Of a DNA stretch of 64,000 bases, positions 1-9,135 are shown piece by piece. The DNA is from Massilia sp. 9096. Lineage in GTDB: Bacteria > Pseudomonadota > Gammaproteobacteria > Burkholderiales > Burkholderiaceae_D. The stretch is from positions 4,278,001-4,342,000 of the forward strand of contig NZ_JQNN01000001.1 of NCBI RefSeq assembly GCF_000745265.1, written 5' to 3'. Under the pieces are notes generated by a model. That model saw only the letters and a list, made by a program, of their open reading frames with translations, was not told where the DNA came from and ran no database searches. A program made the translations under genes and the position numbers. Positions within the stretch are counted from its first letter, which is position 1. Each line of letters starts with the position of its first letter.

Positions 1-76
1 GACAAGCAAGGTGAATGAGCTTGCTCAAGCGTTCACGCGAGGCGTCGGCATGACGCCACAGGAACGCGGTGAGCGA

Positions 77-736
77 TCAGAGTACGCGGCGGAAGGTCTG
101 GCGCACACGGCCGCGGTCGCCGCAATCGAAGTGCCACCATTCGGTGTTGATGCCGACGAAGCCGGCCCCGTTCATCGCGCTGCGCAGCAGGCGGCGGTTG
201 GCCACCTGGGCCTCGCTGAGCCCGCCGCTGCGCAGGAAGCCTTCTTCCAGCGCCGGGTGCGACAGTTCGGTCATGTCGTCGAAGCCGGTGCCCATGTCGA
301 GCTCGCGCCCGATCGCGTCGACCAGCGTGATGTCGAGCGCCATCCCGTACGAGTGGATCGAGCCGCGCGCCGGGTCGGCCAGGTACATTTGGAGGCCGGT
401 GCCGGCCAGCGTATTCCACAGCTGCTGCTGCACGCGCTGCGGGCGCAGGGCGTCCAGCACCAGCGGCGTCAGGTCGGGCCGGCGCGCGCGCAGCCACGCG
501 ACCACGCGCGCGAGGGCGTCGGCGGCCTCGACGTGCAGCCAGGCGCAGTCATACGGCGAATACAGGTCGCGTCCGACGAAGTTGTCCGGCGTCGCGTAGC
601 GCAGGTCGACCTTGACCCCGGCGATGCGCGACAGGTGGCGGAACTCGGGGTGGCCGGCGATCTCCTCGCTCGGGATGCCCGGCGGTGGCTCAGGTGGCTC
701 AGATGGTTCAGGCAGGGTCGACCCGTTGATGCTCAT
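77..736 (-). CDS. ddpX: D-alanyl-D-alanine dipeptidase, VanX/DdpX family (M15D)
   Basis: A 219-residue zinc dipeptidase expected to split D-Ala-D-Ala into two D-alanines. The zinc site is visible: SIHSYGMALD supplies His128 and Asp135, and EWWH near the C-terminus supplies the catalytic base Glu199 and ligand His202. The LDALRPQ segment carries Arg98, matching the transition-state arginine of VanX. The N-terminus is proline-rich with no signal peptide, so a cytoplasmic location is likely. The start has an AAAGGAAG ribosome site and lies 29 bp inside the preceding lysR gene, which suggests translational coupling. It is the last gene of a wall-recycling run. In that setting it more likely recovers D-Ala from wall peptides than gives vancomycin resistance (no vanA or vanH nearby). 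The family call is firm; the physiological role is inferred. Confidence 0.9.
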   Translation of the reverse strand: MSINGSTLPEPSEPPEPPPGIPSEEIAGHPEFRHLSRIAGVKVDLRYATPDNFVGRDLYSPYDCAWLHVEAADALARVVAWLRARRPDLTPLVLDALRPQRVQQQLWNTLAGTGLQMYLADPARGSIHSYGMALDITLVDAIGRELDMGTGFDDMTELSHPALEEGFLRSGGLSEAQVANRRLLRSAMNGAGFVGINTEWWHFDCGDRGRVRQTFRRVL

Positions 737-1637
737 GGCTTCCTTTGTCCAGCAGGCTGCGCGCGGCGGCGCCGATGCAATTGGCCAGCTCGCGCGCGCC
801 GTGCGACAGCGGCGCGTGGCTGGCCGTGAGGAGATACAGCTGGACCGGGATCTGCGGCGCCCACAGGCGGCACTGCACCTTGGCGGACGCGGCCGAGGCG
901 GCCGTGAACGGATCCAGCACCGCGGTGCCGGCGCCGGCTTCGACCAGCGAGCGCGCGATCTGGTAGGTTTGCACCACGGTGTGGAAGACCGGATGCACGT
1001 CCTGGTCTTCGCAGGCGGCCACCACCAGTTCGCCGAGCGGGTCGCCGTCCGCCAGGCCGATCAGTTCGCCGGTGAGCGCGTGCGGCGTGACCGGCTGCCG
1101 GCATTCGGCCTCGCTCCAGGTGCCGCTTGGGGCCATCACGGTCAGGAAGCCCTGCGCGATCGGCTCGGCTTCGATGCCGGGATGGCGCGGGTCCTGCAGC
1201 GACAGCGCCAGGTCGGCTTCGCCCAGGCGCAGCGCGTTGACGATCTCGCTGGTATGAAAGGTCGCCAGCTCGCAGCGCGTCTGGGCGTAGTCGCGCCGCC
1301 AGGCGGTCAATGCGGCGGGCAGCACGCTGATCGCGATGGTCGGGGTCGACACCAGGCGCACCGTCTCGCCGGCGCGGCTTTTGAGCGTCGCGGCCAGGCG
1401 GCGGATGCCTTGCAGGTCGCGGTGCAGCTTTTCGGTCTCGGCGAACAGGCGGTGCGCTTCCGGCTTCGGATACAGCTTGCCGCGCACGCGTTCGAACAGC
1501 GGCATGCCGAGCTGCAGTTCGGCGTGCTGCAGCACCTTGGTCACGGCCGGCTGGGAGATGTGCAGCACTTGCGCGGCGCCGCTGATGGTGCCGACTTGCA
1601 TGATGGCGTGGAAGACTTCGATATGGCGCAGACGCAT
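708..1637 (-). CDS. LysR-family transcriptional regulator
   Basis: A 309-residue LysR-type regulator. The N-terminal winged helix-turn-helix is clear (HIEVFHAIMQVGTISGAAQ, then SQPAVTKVLQHAE, residues 5-45). The effector-binding periplasmic-protein-like domain follows from about residue 90. It sits inside the minus-strand wall-recycling run, 82 bp after the amidase gene and overlapping the dipeptidase gene. A natural reading is that it senses a wall-derived peptide or amino acid and controls this cluster, but no operator was identified and its ligand is unknown. Most LysR regulators are divergent from their target; here it is co-directional, so autoregulation of a polycistron is also possible. 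Confidence 0.88.
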   Translation of the reverse strand: MRLRHIEVFHAIMQVGTISGAAQVLHISQPAVTKVLQHAELQLGMPLFERVRGKLYPKPEAHRLFAETEKLHRDLQGIRRLAATLKSRAGETVRLVSTPTIAISVLPAALTAWRRDYAQTRCELATFHTSEIVNALRLGEADLALSLQDPRHPGIEAEPIAQGFLTVMAPSGTWSEAECRQPVTPHALTGELIGLADGDPLGELVVAACEDQDVHPVFHTVVQTYQIARSLVEAGAGTAVLDPFTAASAASAKVQCRLWAPQIPVQLYLLTASHAPLSHGARELANCIGAAARSLLDKGSHEHQRVDPA

Positions 1638-1719
1638 CGCTTCAAGTTCCTGGAAAGGTCCGCGCCCTGGTGGACGCGGATTTTTGCAGCATAGCCGAAA
1701 CCTGTGCGCCTACCAACGC

Positions 1720-2688
1720 TCAGCGCTGGATGGTGGCCGGCGGTGTTGCGGGAATGGCAGTCGGGCTGTCGGCGGCCGGCGGCGTGGTCGGCGTCGGCGG
1801 CGGCGGCGCTGGCGCCGGGGGCGCCGGTTGCACCGCCGGTTCAGCCGGCACCGGCACCGTGATCACCGGCGTCGGCGGCAGCACCGGCGGGATCGGGCCG
1901 CGCGGATTGGTCAGCGCTTCCAGCAGCGACGCCGTTTCGGCGTCCGGGTTGCCGTCGATGTTGGCCGGACGGTATTTCATCTGGAAGGCCGACAGCACGG
2001 TGCGGGTCTGCTCGTCCAATTGACCGGACTGCACCAGGCCGTAGCCCCAGGTCGCCAGCTTCTTCTGGTACCAGCCGATGTCGGGCAGCTGCGCCTGGAA
2101 GTACGGGTTCAGGGCGGCGACGCGGTTGGCGTCCGGCCAGGTCACCAGGCCGGCTGCGGCCAGCTGCTTCCACGGGAACATCGGGCCCGGGTCCTGCTTG
2201 CGCTGCGGTGCGATGTCCGAGTGGCCGAGCACGTTTTCCGGCGCGATGTGGTGGCGCGCCACGATGTCCTTCACCAGCGGGATCAGCGCGTCGATCTGCG
2301 ATTGCGGGAACGGTGCGTAGACGCGGCCGTTCGGCGTGTCCTTCCAGCCCGGGTTGACGATCTCGATGCCGATCGAGCTGTTGTTCAGCTGGGTGAAATT
2401 CTTCCAGCTCGAGTTACCGGCATGCCAGGCGGCGTTCTTCTCGTCGACCAGGCCGTAGATCACCGGGACCGGGTCGTCGGTGACCAGGTAATGCGCGCTG
2501 ACTTCCTGCTGGGTCAGCGTGGTCAGCGACGAGGCCTTGTCGCCGACCGTGTAGTGCAGCACCAGGAAGCGCACGCGGCTGGCCTGGCCCTTGGCCGTGT
2601 AGGTGTGATCGATGACCGGGCCGGACGGCGGCGGCGTGGCGCAGCCGGCCAGCAGGGCGAGGAGCAGGGACGCGACGAGAATTTTCAT
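1720..2688 (-). CDS. amiD: N-acetylmuramoyl-L-alanine amidase, AmiD-like lipoprotein
   Basis: A 322-residue outer-membrane-type lipoprotein amidase that removes the stem peptide from MurNAc or anhydroMurNAc. The N-terminus is a signal peptide ending in the lipobox ALLAGC (Cys16). The Amidase_2 fold follows, with zinc ligands His45 (VLHYT), His156 (LGHSDIAP) and Asp166 (KQDPGP). A putative peptidoglycan-binding three-helix module lies at about residues 180-260. The last 60 residues are a Pro/Ala/Thr-rich tail, unusual for AmiD and probably a flexible wall-spanning or low-complexity end. Its start codon overlaps the stop of the upstream kinase gene (ATGA), so the two are co-translated. The cytoplasmic AmpD paralogue lacks a lipobox, which argues for AmiD. 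Confidence 0.88.
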   Translation of the reverse strand: MKILVASLLLALLAGCATPPPSGPVIDHTYTAKGQASRVRFLVLHYTVGDKASSLTTLTQQEVSAHYLVTDDPVPVIYGLVDEKNAAWHAGNSSWKNFTQLNNSSIGIEIVNPGWKDTPNGRVYAPFPQSQIDALIPLVKDIVARHHIAPENVLGHSDIAPQRKQDPGPMFPWKQLAAAGLVTWPDANRVAALNPYFQAQLPDIGWYQKKLATWGYGLVQSGQLDEQTRTVLSAFQMKYRPANIDGNPDAETASLLEALTNPRGPIPPVLPPTPVITVPVPAEPAVQPAPPAPAPPPPTPTTPPAADSPTAIPATPPATIQR

Positions 2689-3638
2689 GGGCGTGTAGGT
2701 AGGTGGATGTCGGTGTCGATGGCCATGCGTGCGGCCGCCTGGTGGGCGCCGCCGGAACGCTGCGTCAATACCGTCCCGGACGGCAGCGCGGCGCGCATCG
2801 CTGCCGGAATGATAGCGTGCAGCTCGGCCGCGCGCCCTGACAGCGCCACCGGACGTGCGCCGAAGCGGTCGATCAAGGCGCGCGCCAGGCGCGCCAGCTC
2901 GGCGCCGGCGGCGTGCAGGATGGCGTTGGCGGCCGGGTCGCGCTCGGCCGTCGCGGCCACGGCCAGCGCCAGCGTGCCGACCGCGCCGCGTTCCTGGCCG
3001 TAGATGAACTGGCGAGAACAGGCCCAGTCGGATCCGCCGACGGTGTCGAACACCGCCTGCGCCATCGGCGAGTCCTGCCAGCAGCCGGGCCGCTCGTCTT
3101 CGTTTCGCCAGATGTGGCGCAGCGCCTCGCGCGCGATCCAGAAGCCGCCGCCACCGTCGTCGAGCACCACCCCGCGTCCGCCGGCACGGTGGAATTGCCC
3201 ATCGACGTCGATGAAGGCGCCGATCGAGCCGGTGCCGGCGTAGACCAGGTAGCCTTCGCCGGGCGTAAAACTGGCGCGGTAGGCGATCTCCATGTCGCTG
3301 CAGAAGTGGATCGCGTGCGGGTCGACGTGCAGCAGTTCGGCCAGCCAGCGCTGCAGCAGCTCATTGTCCCCCGCGTCGCCGCCGAAGCCGGTCAGGCCGG
3401 CCCATGCACGTGCGGGGGCGCCATGCTGGAGGACGTCGGCGGCCAGTTGCGTGAACGCCGCGCGCACCGCCTCGCGCCCGGCCGCGCTGCCCATCTGCAG
3501 GGCCGACAGGCCGGCATTGACGCCTTCGGCGACGATCCGGCCGCCGGGCGCGGCGAGCGCCCAGCGGGTCCGGGTGCCGCCGGCATCGATGCCGAGGCCC
3601 AGCGCTTCAGTGGAGGATGCGGATTGCGAACGGATCAT
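2685..3638 (-). CDS. BadF/BadG-type amino-sugar kinase (GlcNAc/MurNAc kinase)
   Basis: A 317-residue ASKHA-fold kinase. The phosphate-1 motif GLGIDAGGTRTRWAL is near the N-terminus and the second phosphate loop YAGTGSIGAF is in the middle. The family phosphorylates N-acetylglucosamine or, in MurK enzymes, N-acetylmuramic acid. Since murQ, which needs MurNAc-6-phosphate, is in the same run and no anmK is present here, MurNAc or GlcNAc are the best substrate guesses. The open frame extends 85 codons further upstream, but that extension is arginine-rich shadow sequence. The ATG at 3638 is the first start directly before the conserved domain. The stop overlaps amiD by 4 bp. Confidence 0.85.
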   Translation of the reverse strand: MIRSQSASSTEALGLGIDAGGTRTRWALAAPGGRIVAEGVNAGLSALQMGSAAGREAVRAAFTQLAADVLQHGAPARAWAGLTGFGGDAGDNELLQRWLAELLHVDPHAIHFCSDMEIAYRASFTPGEGYLVYAGTGSIGAFIDVDGQFHRAGGRGVVLDDGGGGFWIAREALRHIWRNEDERPGCWQDSPMAQAVFDTVGGSDWACSRQFIYGQERGAVGTLALAVAATAERDPAANAILHAAGAELARLARALIDRFGARPVALSGRAAELHAIIPAAMRAALPSGTVLTQRSGGAHQAAARMAIDTDIHLPTRP

Positions 3639-3717
3639 GGTCGAACCGAAGTGTACGCCCTGCGCCCGCACCCATGCGAATGAATGCTGGCCGTATGTGC
3701 ATGACCAAATGTTATGG

Positions 3718-5334
3718 TCAGGCGCGTTTCCACGCCTGTATGCGCGCGCTTTCGTTACCCAGGCGGTCGACCGCGCTGACGAACACCGCATCCGGCAGGC
3801 CGTGTTTCGCATCGCTCGGCACCGACCAGTCCACGCGCGAGGCCGGCGCGGTCGCGAAGCGCCACTGGCCGGCGTAGCGCGACCAGATCGCATAGGTCGC
3901 GTTGGCCTTGCCGGCGGCCAGCTTGAGCAGCACCGTGTCGCCCTTCCTGACGGCGGCGACCGACGGCGTGCCCGGCGTCTCGCGGCCCAGCCAGGGCGTG
4001 GCCGGAATCAGCGCCGGCACCGCGTAGGTCGCGGCGCGCAATTGATCGGCGATGCCTTTGCGGTTCTGCATCAGCGCGGCCATGCTGAAGTGGACGTGGC
4101 CGTCCGCGCGCGGGCGCGTGCGCGTGAGCGCGATCTGCTCGATGATTTCCTGCGGCGCGTATTCCTTGCTCGGCGCGCCGATGCGGCTGGTGTACAGGCC
4201 CGGCCACAGGTGGCGGCCCTGGCTGTTCTGCGCCAGCCAGTAATCGAGCAGCGTGCCGTAGGCTTGCGCCGGCTGGCGGATCGGCCAGTACAGCTGCGGC
4301 GAGAAATAATCGAGCCAGCCGTTTTGCAGCCAGGTCTCGGCGTCGGCGTACAGCTTGTCGTACTGCGAGAAGCCGTTGATGCCGTGCGGGCGGCGGTCCG
4401 GACGGCCCACGCCGAACGGGCTGATGCCGAAGCGCACCCAGCTCTTTTCGCGGTGGATGCCCTCGTACAGCGCGCGGATCAGCTTGTTCACGTTCTGGCG
4501 GCGCCAGCCGGCGCGGTCGAGCCGGCCGCCGCCGGCCAGGTAGCGCTGCCAGGAGGCGTCGTCGGGGAAGTCGAGCTCGCCGCGCCCGCCCTTGCCTTCC
4601 AGCGCCGCGCCTTCCGCGCCGGTGGCCGCGGTGTTCCCGGCCTCGATCGGATACGGATAAAAATAATCGTCGATGTGGACGCCGTCGATATCGTAGCGGC
4701 GCACCACGTCCAGCACCACGTCCAGGGTCTGCTGGACGGCGGCTTCCTCGCCCGGGTCCATCCACAGGTATTTGCCGTAGGTCTTGACGGCGGCCGGCTT
4801 GGTGCGCGAGATGTGGTTCGGCGCCGCCGGCGACCGGGCGCCGTTCTGGCGCGCGCGGTAGGGATTGAACCAGGCGTGCAGCTCGAGCCCGCGCAGGTGC
4901 GCCTGCGTCACCCAGAAGTCGAGCGGATCGTAGTACGGCGCCGGCGCCGCGCCCTGCAGGCCGGTCAGGTACTCGGACCAGGGTTCGATCGGCGAGGGGT
5001 AGATCGCATCGGCGGCCGGACGCACCTGCAGCACGATGGCGTTCAGGTTGAGCGCCTTGGCGCGGTCCAGGATGGCGATCGCCTCGGCCTGCTGCCTGTC
5101 GGATTTCAGGTTGGGCTTGCTGGGCCAGTCGATGTTGGCGACGGTCGAGACCCAGGCGGCGCGGAATTCGCGCGGGGCGGGTGGCGGCAGCTCGCCGCCG
5201 GCGATGCCGGGGCCGAAGGTATCGCCGCCGGTGACCGGCTTGGTACTGGTACAGGCCGTGAACAGGCCGCTGCTCGCCAATGCGCCGGCGACGCCCGCGA
5301 GCGTCAGCGCCCGCCGTTTTTGATTAACTTGCAA
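3718..5334 (-). CDS. digH: Glycosyl hydrolase-like 10 family (GHL10) peptidoglycan glycosidase, DigH/YddW-like
   Basis: A 538-residue exported glycosidase. After a Lys/Arg-rich start and a hydrophobic stretch there is a possible lipobox (LFTAC, Cys28). The catalytic TIM barrel begins at EFRAAWVSTVANIDWPS and continues with NAIVLQVRPAADA and DGVHIDDYFYPYP, which are hallmark blocks of the DUF187/GHL10 family. A C-terminal fibronectin-like domain is plausible (about 440-538). E. coli DigH of this family cleaves denuded glycan strands at the division site, which fits the neighbours murQ, amiD and the AmpG-like permease. The lipobox has Phe at -3, so lipidation is uncertain. Its end is 79 bp from the kinase start. 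Confidence 0.83.
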   Translation of the reverse strand: MQVNQKRRALTLAGVAGALASSGLFTACTSTKPVTGGDTFGPGIAGGELPPPAPREFRAAWVSTVANIDWPSKPNLKSDRQQAEAIAILDRAKALNLNAIVLQVRPAADAIYPSPIEPWSEYLTGLQGAAPAPYYDPLDFWVTQAHLRGLELHAWFNPYRARQNGARSPAAPNHISRTKPAAVKTYGKYLWMDPGEEAAVQQTLDVVLDVVRRYDIDGVHIDDYFYPYPIEAGNTAATGAEGAALEGKGGRGELDFPDDASWQRYLAGGGRLDRAGWRRQNVNKLIRALYEGIHREKSWVRFGISPFGVGRPDRRPHGINGFSQYDKLYADAETWLQNGWLDYFSPQLYWPIRQPAQAYGTLLDYWLAQNSQGRHLWPGLYTSRIGAPSKEYAPQEIIEQIALTRTRPRADGHVHFSMAALMQNRKGIADQLRAATYAVPALIPATPWLGRETPGTPSVAAVRKGDTVLLKLAAGKANATYAIWSRYAGQWRFATAPASRVDWSVPSDAKHGLPDAVFVSAVDRLGNESARIQAWKRA

Positions 5335-5392
5335 AACTACTCCGGATTCTTCTGCTCGTGTTGAGCGGCATGTGAATGGTAGCGCAATTGCC

Positions 5393-6658
5393 TCACTTTT
5401 TGCCGTACAGCGGATCGATCCTGACCAGCGCCGCCATCAGGAAGGCCGGAATCGTCGACAGCACCGTCCACACAAAGAAATGCTGGTAGCCGATCGTCTC
5501 CTGCAGCTTGCCGCTCCACATGCCCGGCACCATCATCCCGAGCGCCATCAGGCCGGTGCAGATCGCGTAGTGCGCGGTTTTATACGGGCCGTCGGCGACC
5601 ATCATCATGTACACCAGCAGCGCCGTGAAACCGAAACCGTAGCCGAACTGCTCGATGGCGAGGAAACCGGTGATCACGCCGAAGCTCTGCGGCTGCACGC
5701 TCGACAGGTACACGAATACCAGGTCGGGCAAATGCACCGCGGCGACCATCCACCACAGCGCGCGCCGCAAGCCCACGCGCGAGATCAGCCAGCCGCCGCA
5801 CAGGCCGCCGACCGTCAGCGCGACGATGCCGACCGTGCCGTAGGCGACGCCGTACTGTTCGTTCGACAGGCCCAGGCCGCCCTTGGCCAGCGGATCCTTG
5901 AGGAACAGCGCGGCCAGTTTCAGCAGCTGCGCTTCGCCCAGGCGGAAGGTCAGAATGAAGCCGAGGATCAGCCAGATGTCGCGCTTGGCAAAAAAGCTGC
6001 CGAAAGTGGCGAAGAACGCGCGCAGCGGACCGCTGCCGTCCATGGCCTTGTGGTCGTTGAGCGGGTGCGGCAGCACCGACCGGTGCCAGGCGCACAGGAC
6101 GAAAAAGAACGCTGCCAGGATGAAGAACACGATCGCCCAGGCCTGGCGCACGTCGTGCAGGGACGTGGCCAGGTAGCCGGCCAGGATCACCAGCGGCCCT
6201 TGCGCCGCCAGCGTCGCCAGGCGATAAAAGGTCGAACGCACGCCCACATAAGCGGCCTGCTGCGAGGCCGGCATGGCGAGCATGTAGAAACCGTCGGCGG
6301 ATATGTCGTGCGTGGCCGAGGCGAACGCCAGCAGCCACATTACGCCCAGGCTGAGCATGAAGAAGCCGGGCAGGTGCAGCGTCGCCCCGACCGCCCCCAG
6401 CGCCGCCGCCATCGCCAGCTGCAGCGCGACGGTCCAGGCGCGCTTGGTGCCGGACAAGTCGACCAGCGGCGACCACAGCGGCTTGATCACCCAGGGCAGG
6501 TACAGCAGGCTGGTATAGAAGGCGATGTCGGCGTTCGAGATGCCGAGGTCCTTGTACAGGATGACCGACAGGCTGTTGGCGACGATGTAGGGGATGGCTT
6601 GGCCGAAGTACAGGGAGGGAACCCAGAACCAGGGGCTCTTCGCTTGCGATGTCTGCAT
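5393..6658 (-). CDS. ampG: MFS permease, AmpG-like muropeptide importer
   Basis: A 421-residue, strongly hydrophobic inner-membrane transporter with about 12 membrane segments. The N-terminal region (YFGQAIPYIVANSLSVILYKDLGIS, followed by LPWVIKPLWSPLVD) matches AmpG-type permeases, which import GlcNAc-anhydroMurNAc peptides. The gene lies between murQ and the DigH-like glycosidase, the expected place for such an importer. A sugar or other MFS substrate cannot be excluded from sequence alone, but the P-W-KPLWSPLVD block and the context favour muropeptides. Nothing looks truncated; the gene begins 57 bp after murQ. Confidence 0.83.
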   Translation of the reverse strand: MQTSQAKSPWFWVPSLYFGQAIPYIVANSLSVILYKDLGISNADIAFYTSLLYLPWVIKPLWSPLVDLSGTKRAWTVALQLAMAAALGAVGATLHLPGFFMLSLGVMWLLAFASATHDISADGFYMLAMPASQQAAYVGVRSTFYRLATLAAQGPLVILAGYLATSLHDVRQAWAIVFFILAAFFFVLCAWHRSVLPHPLNDHKAMDGSGPLRAFFATFGSFFAKRDIWLILGFILTFRLGEAQLLKLAALFLKDPLAKGGLGLSNEQYGVAYGTVGIVALTVGGLCGGWLISRVGLRRALWWMVAAVHLPDLVFVYLSSVQPQSFGVITGFLAIEQFGYGFGFTALLVYMMMVADGPYKTAHYAICTGLMALGMMVPGMWSGKLQETIGYQHFFVWTVLSTIPAFLMAALVRIDPLYGKK

Positions 6659-6715
6659 AAAAGACTAAGTAGTAGTGGGCCGGCCTGCCGCGCGAGCGCG
6701 TTGCGCGCTGGCCGG

Positions 6716-7597
6716 TCAGGCCGCGAGGGCCCGGCGCACGCTGCCGCGCGCCGTTTCCAGCAAGGCGCGCGCCTGCTCGACCGGGACGCCGCGTCCCAGT
6801 GCGACGATCGCTACCTTGACGTGGAAATCGCACTGCGCCAGCACGGCGCGCACGTCGTCCTCGTCGGCGCCGGTGGCGAAGACCGTCAGGCGGACCGCGC
6901 GCCGCACCAGCTTGGCATTGGTCGCCCTCAAGTCTACCATCAGGTTGCCATAAACCTTGTTCAAACGCACCATCAGCGCGCTCGAGAAGGTATTCAGCGC
7001 GATCTTCTGGGCGGTGCCGGCTTTCAGTCGGGTGCTGCCGGAGATGGCTTCCGGGCCGGTGTCGAGGGTGATGCCGATGTCGGCTTCGCCCGCGACCGGC
7101 GCGTCCGGGTTGTTGGCCAGGCCGATGGTCAGCGCGCCGGCCGCGCGCGCGGCGCGCAGGGCGCCCAGCACGTAAGGGGTGGCGCCGGAGGCGGCGATCA
7201 GGAGCACCACGTCGTCGGCGCCGACGTTCACGCCTTGCAGGTCGGCCGCACCCTGCTCGGCGTCGTCCTCGGCGCCTTCGACCGCGACGAACATGGCGTC
7301 GCGGCCGCCGGCCAGCAGCGCCACCGCGCGCTCATGCGGCCAGGAAAAGGTGGGATACAGCTCGACGCTGTCCAGCACGCCCAGGCGGCCCGAGGTGCCG
7401 GCCCCGACGTAGACCAGGCGCCCGCCCGCCTCCATGCGCGGCAGCGCGGCGCTGACCGCGGCGGCAATGCGCGGCGCGGCGGCGCGCACGGCTTGCACCG
7501 CTTGGCCCTGGTCGTCCACCAACACGTTCACGAGCTCGGCGGTGGGATACTGGTCAAGGTTGGCGTGTTGCGAAGCCGGGGTTTCGGTATTGAGCAT
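6716..7597 (-). CDS. murQ: N-acetylmuramic acid 6-phosphate etherase
   Basis: A 293-residue SIS-domain lyase that removes D-lactate from MurNAc-6-phosphate to give GlcNAc-6-phosphate. Clear signatures are YVGAGTSGRLGVLDSVELYP (sugar-phosphate site) and LIAASGATPYVLGAL. Near the C-terminus is KLNKVYGNLMVDL-type sequence followed by the small helical UBA-like end. Length and domain layout are standard. It is the first gene of the minus-strand wall-recycling run and is divergent from a serine hydrolase gene, with a 179-bp shared upstream region. No convincing ribosome site is seen before the ATG. Its presence means this organism can carry recycled MurNAc into central amino-sugar metabolism. Confidence 0.95.
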   Translation of the reverse strand: MLNTETPASQHANLDQYPTAELVNVLVDDQGQAVQAVRAAAPRIAAAVSAALPRMEAGGRLVYVGAGTSGRLGVLDSVELYPTFSWPHERAVALLAGGRDAMFVAVEGAEDDAEQGAADLQGVNVGADDVVLLIAASGATPYVLGALRAARAAGALTIGLANNPDAPVAGEADIGITLDTGPEAISGSTRLKAGTAQKIALNTFSSALMVRLNKVYGNLMVDLRATNAKLVRRAVRLTVFATGADEDDVRAVLAQCDFHVKVAIVALGRGVPVEQARALLETARGSVRRALAA

Positions 7598-7720
7598 GAG
7601 GGCAGTGTAATCCCAATCGCGCCCAGCCTGTCATGAAAGGATCAGGACGCGCCATTCCGGCAGGTTATGCATACGGCAATACACATAGACCACGGTTATG
7701 CGCCTGCCATGCGCCGGCAT

Positions 7721-7749
7721 TTGCCTCTGCTGTGCTGCGCCCGTATGCT
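7721..7749 (+). promoter_or_regulatory. Putative sigma-70 promoter of the serine hydrolase gene
   Basis: TTGCCT (7721-7726) and TATGCT (7744-7749) are separated by exactly 17 bp, giving a predicted start near 7756. That leaves a 20-nt leader before the ATG at 7777, containing an AGGAGA ribosome site. The prediction rests on motif match and spacing only. Confidence 0.5.
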
Positions 7750-7776
7750 CGGGCCTATCAAACACAGGAGACGCGG

Positions 7777-9135
7777 ATGAAGAATCGCCGGCGCAAGCTG
7801 CTCGGATTGGCCCTGCTGGGCGCGGCGCATCCGCTCGTGCGTGCGCGGGCGCGCCTGCCTGCGGGCGCGCTGCCGGCGGCCGCGCATGAGCGGCTCGGCC
7901 ACGAGCTGGCTGCGATCGCCGCCGACCCCGCGTGCGAGCTGGCCAGCTTGTCGGTGCTGGCGATCCGCGCCGGCCAGGTCAGCTACACCGGCCAGTTCGG
8001 CCGTCGCTTCATCGGCGTGGACGGCCTGCCCGACCAGCCGGTCGACGCCGGCACCCGATTCCGCATCGCCTCGGTCTCGAAGATGGTGACCACGCTCGGC
8101 CTGCTGCGCCTGCTCGAAGCCGGCCGGCTCGATCTCGACGCCGACGTCGCCGGCTACCTCGGCTGGCGGCTGCGCAATCCGCACTTCCCGGACGCGCCGA
8201 TCACGCTGCGCCACCTGCTGACCCACACGTCTTCGCTGCGCGACGACGCCGGCTATGCCTTCGGCCCCGACACCGCGCTGCGCGACGTGCTGGCGCCGGG
8301 CGCCCGGCTGTATGGCGATGGCCAGGCCTGGGCCGCCAACGCCGCTCCCGGCGCATATTTCACCTACTGTAACCTCGGCTTCGGCCTGGCCGGCACCATC
8401 ATGGAATCGGTCAGCGGCGAGCGCTTCGACCGCCTCATGGCGCGCCAGCTGCTCGAACCGCTCGGCCTGCGCGCCAGCTACCATCCGGCCAACTTGAGCG
8501 CCACCGACCTTGCCAGGCTGGCCACGCTGTACCGCAAGCGCAGCGTCGACACGGAGATATGGAACCCGGCCTGTCCCTGGATCGCCCAGGCCGACGATTT
8601 TCACAGCGCCCCGCCCGCGCTCCCGGCCGGCATCGGGCACTACGTGATCGGCGCCAACGCGACGCCGTTCAGCCCGACCGGCGGCCTGCGCATCTCGGCG
8701 CCGGAGCTGGGCGTGATCATGCGCATGCTGATGAACGATGGCATGCACGATGGCCATCGCATCCTGAAGCCGGAAACCCTGCGCACCATGTTCACGCGCC
8801 AGTGGACCTTCGATGGCGGCAACGGCGACAGCGCCGGGGGCCTGCTCGAGGCGTGGGGCATCGGCAACGAGCAATTCCCCGACTGCGGTCCCGGCAGCCT
8901 GCGCCTGGTCGACGGCGGCGGTTTCGACGCGGTCGGGCACCTGGGCGATGCCTACGGCCTGCTGTCGGCGTTCGTCATGGACCGGCAGCGCCGCAACGGC
9001 ATGGTCGTGCTGGTCGGCGGCACCTCGACCGATCCCTTCTCGAACGCGAACAAGGGCGAGTACTCGGCGCTGGCACGTTTCCAGGAACGCATCCTCACGG
9101 TGCTGTACCGACGCGCCATCCTGGTGCAAACATGA
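7777..9135 (+). CDS. Serine hydrolase of the beta-lactamase class C / DD-peptidase fold
   Basis: A 452-residue exported serine hydrolase. A Lys/Arg-rich start (MKNRRRK) and hydrophobic stretch suggest export. The active-site motifs are SVSK (Ser99, Lys102), the tyrosine box YCN (FTYCNLGFGLAG) and an HLG variant of the KTG box (AVGHLGDAYG). Such proteins may be DD-peptidases, D-aminopeptidases, esterases or beta-lactamases; the substrate cannot be read from sequence. The frame extends 48 codons upstream, but the ATG at 7777 has a good AGGAGA site and begins the signal peptide. It is divergent from murQ and lies 93 bp before dadA, so a role in wall peptide or D-amino acid turnover is a fair inference. 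Confidence 0.82.
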   Translation: MKNRRRKLLGLALLGAAHPLVRARARLPAGALPAAAHERLGHELAAIAADPACELASLSVLAIRAGQVSYTGQFGRRFIGVDGLPDQPVDAGTRFRIASVSKMVTTLGLLRLLEAGRLDLDADVAGYLGWRLRNPHFPDAPITLRHLLTHTSSLRDDAGYAFGPDTALRDVLAPGARLYGDGQAWAANAAPGAYFTYCNLGFGLAGTIMESVSGERFDRLMARQLLEPLGLRASYHPANLSATDLARLATLYRKRSVDTEIWNPACPWIAQADDFHSAPPALPAGIGHYVIGANATPFSPTGGLRISAPELGVIMRMLMNDGMHDGHRILKPETLRTMFTRQWTFDGGNGDSAGGLLEAWGIGNEQFPDCGPGSLRLVDGGGFDAVGHLGDAYGLLSAFVMDRQRRNGMVVLVGGTSTDPFSNANKGEYSALARFQERILTVLYRRAILVQT

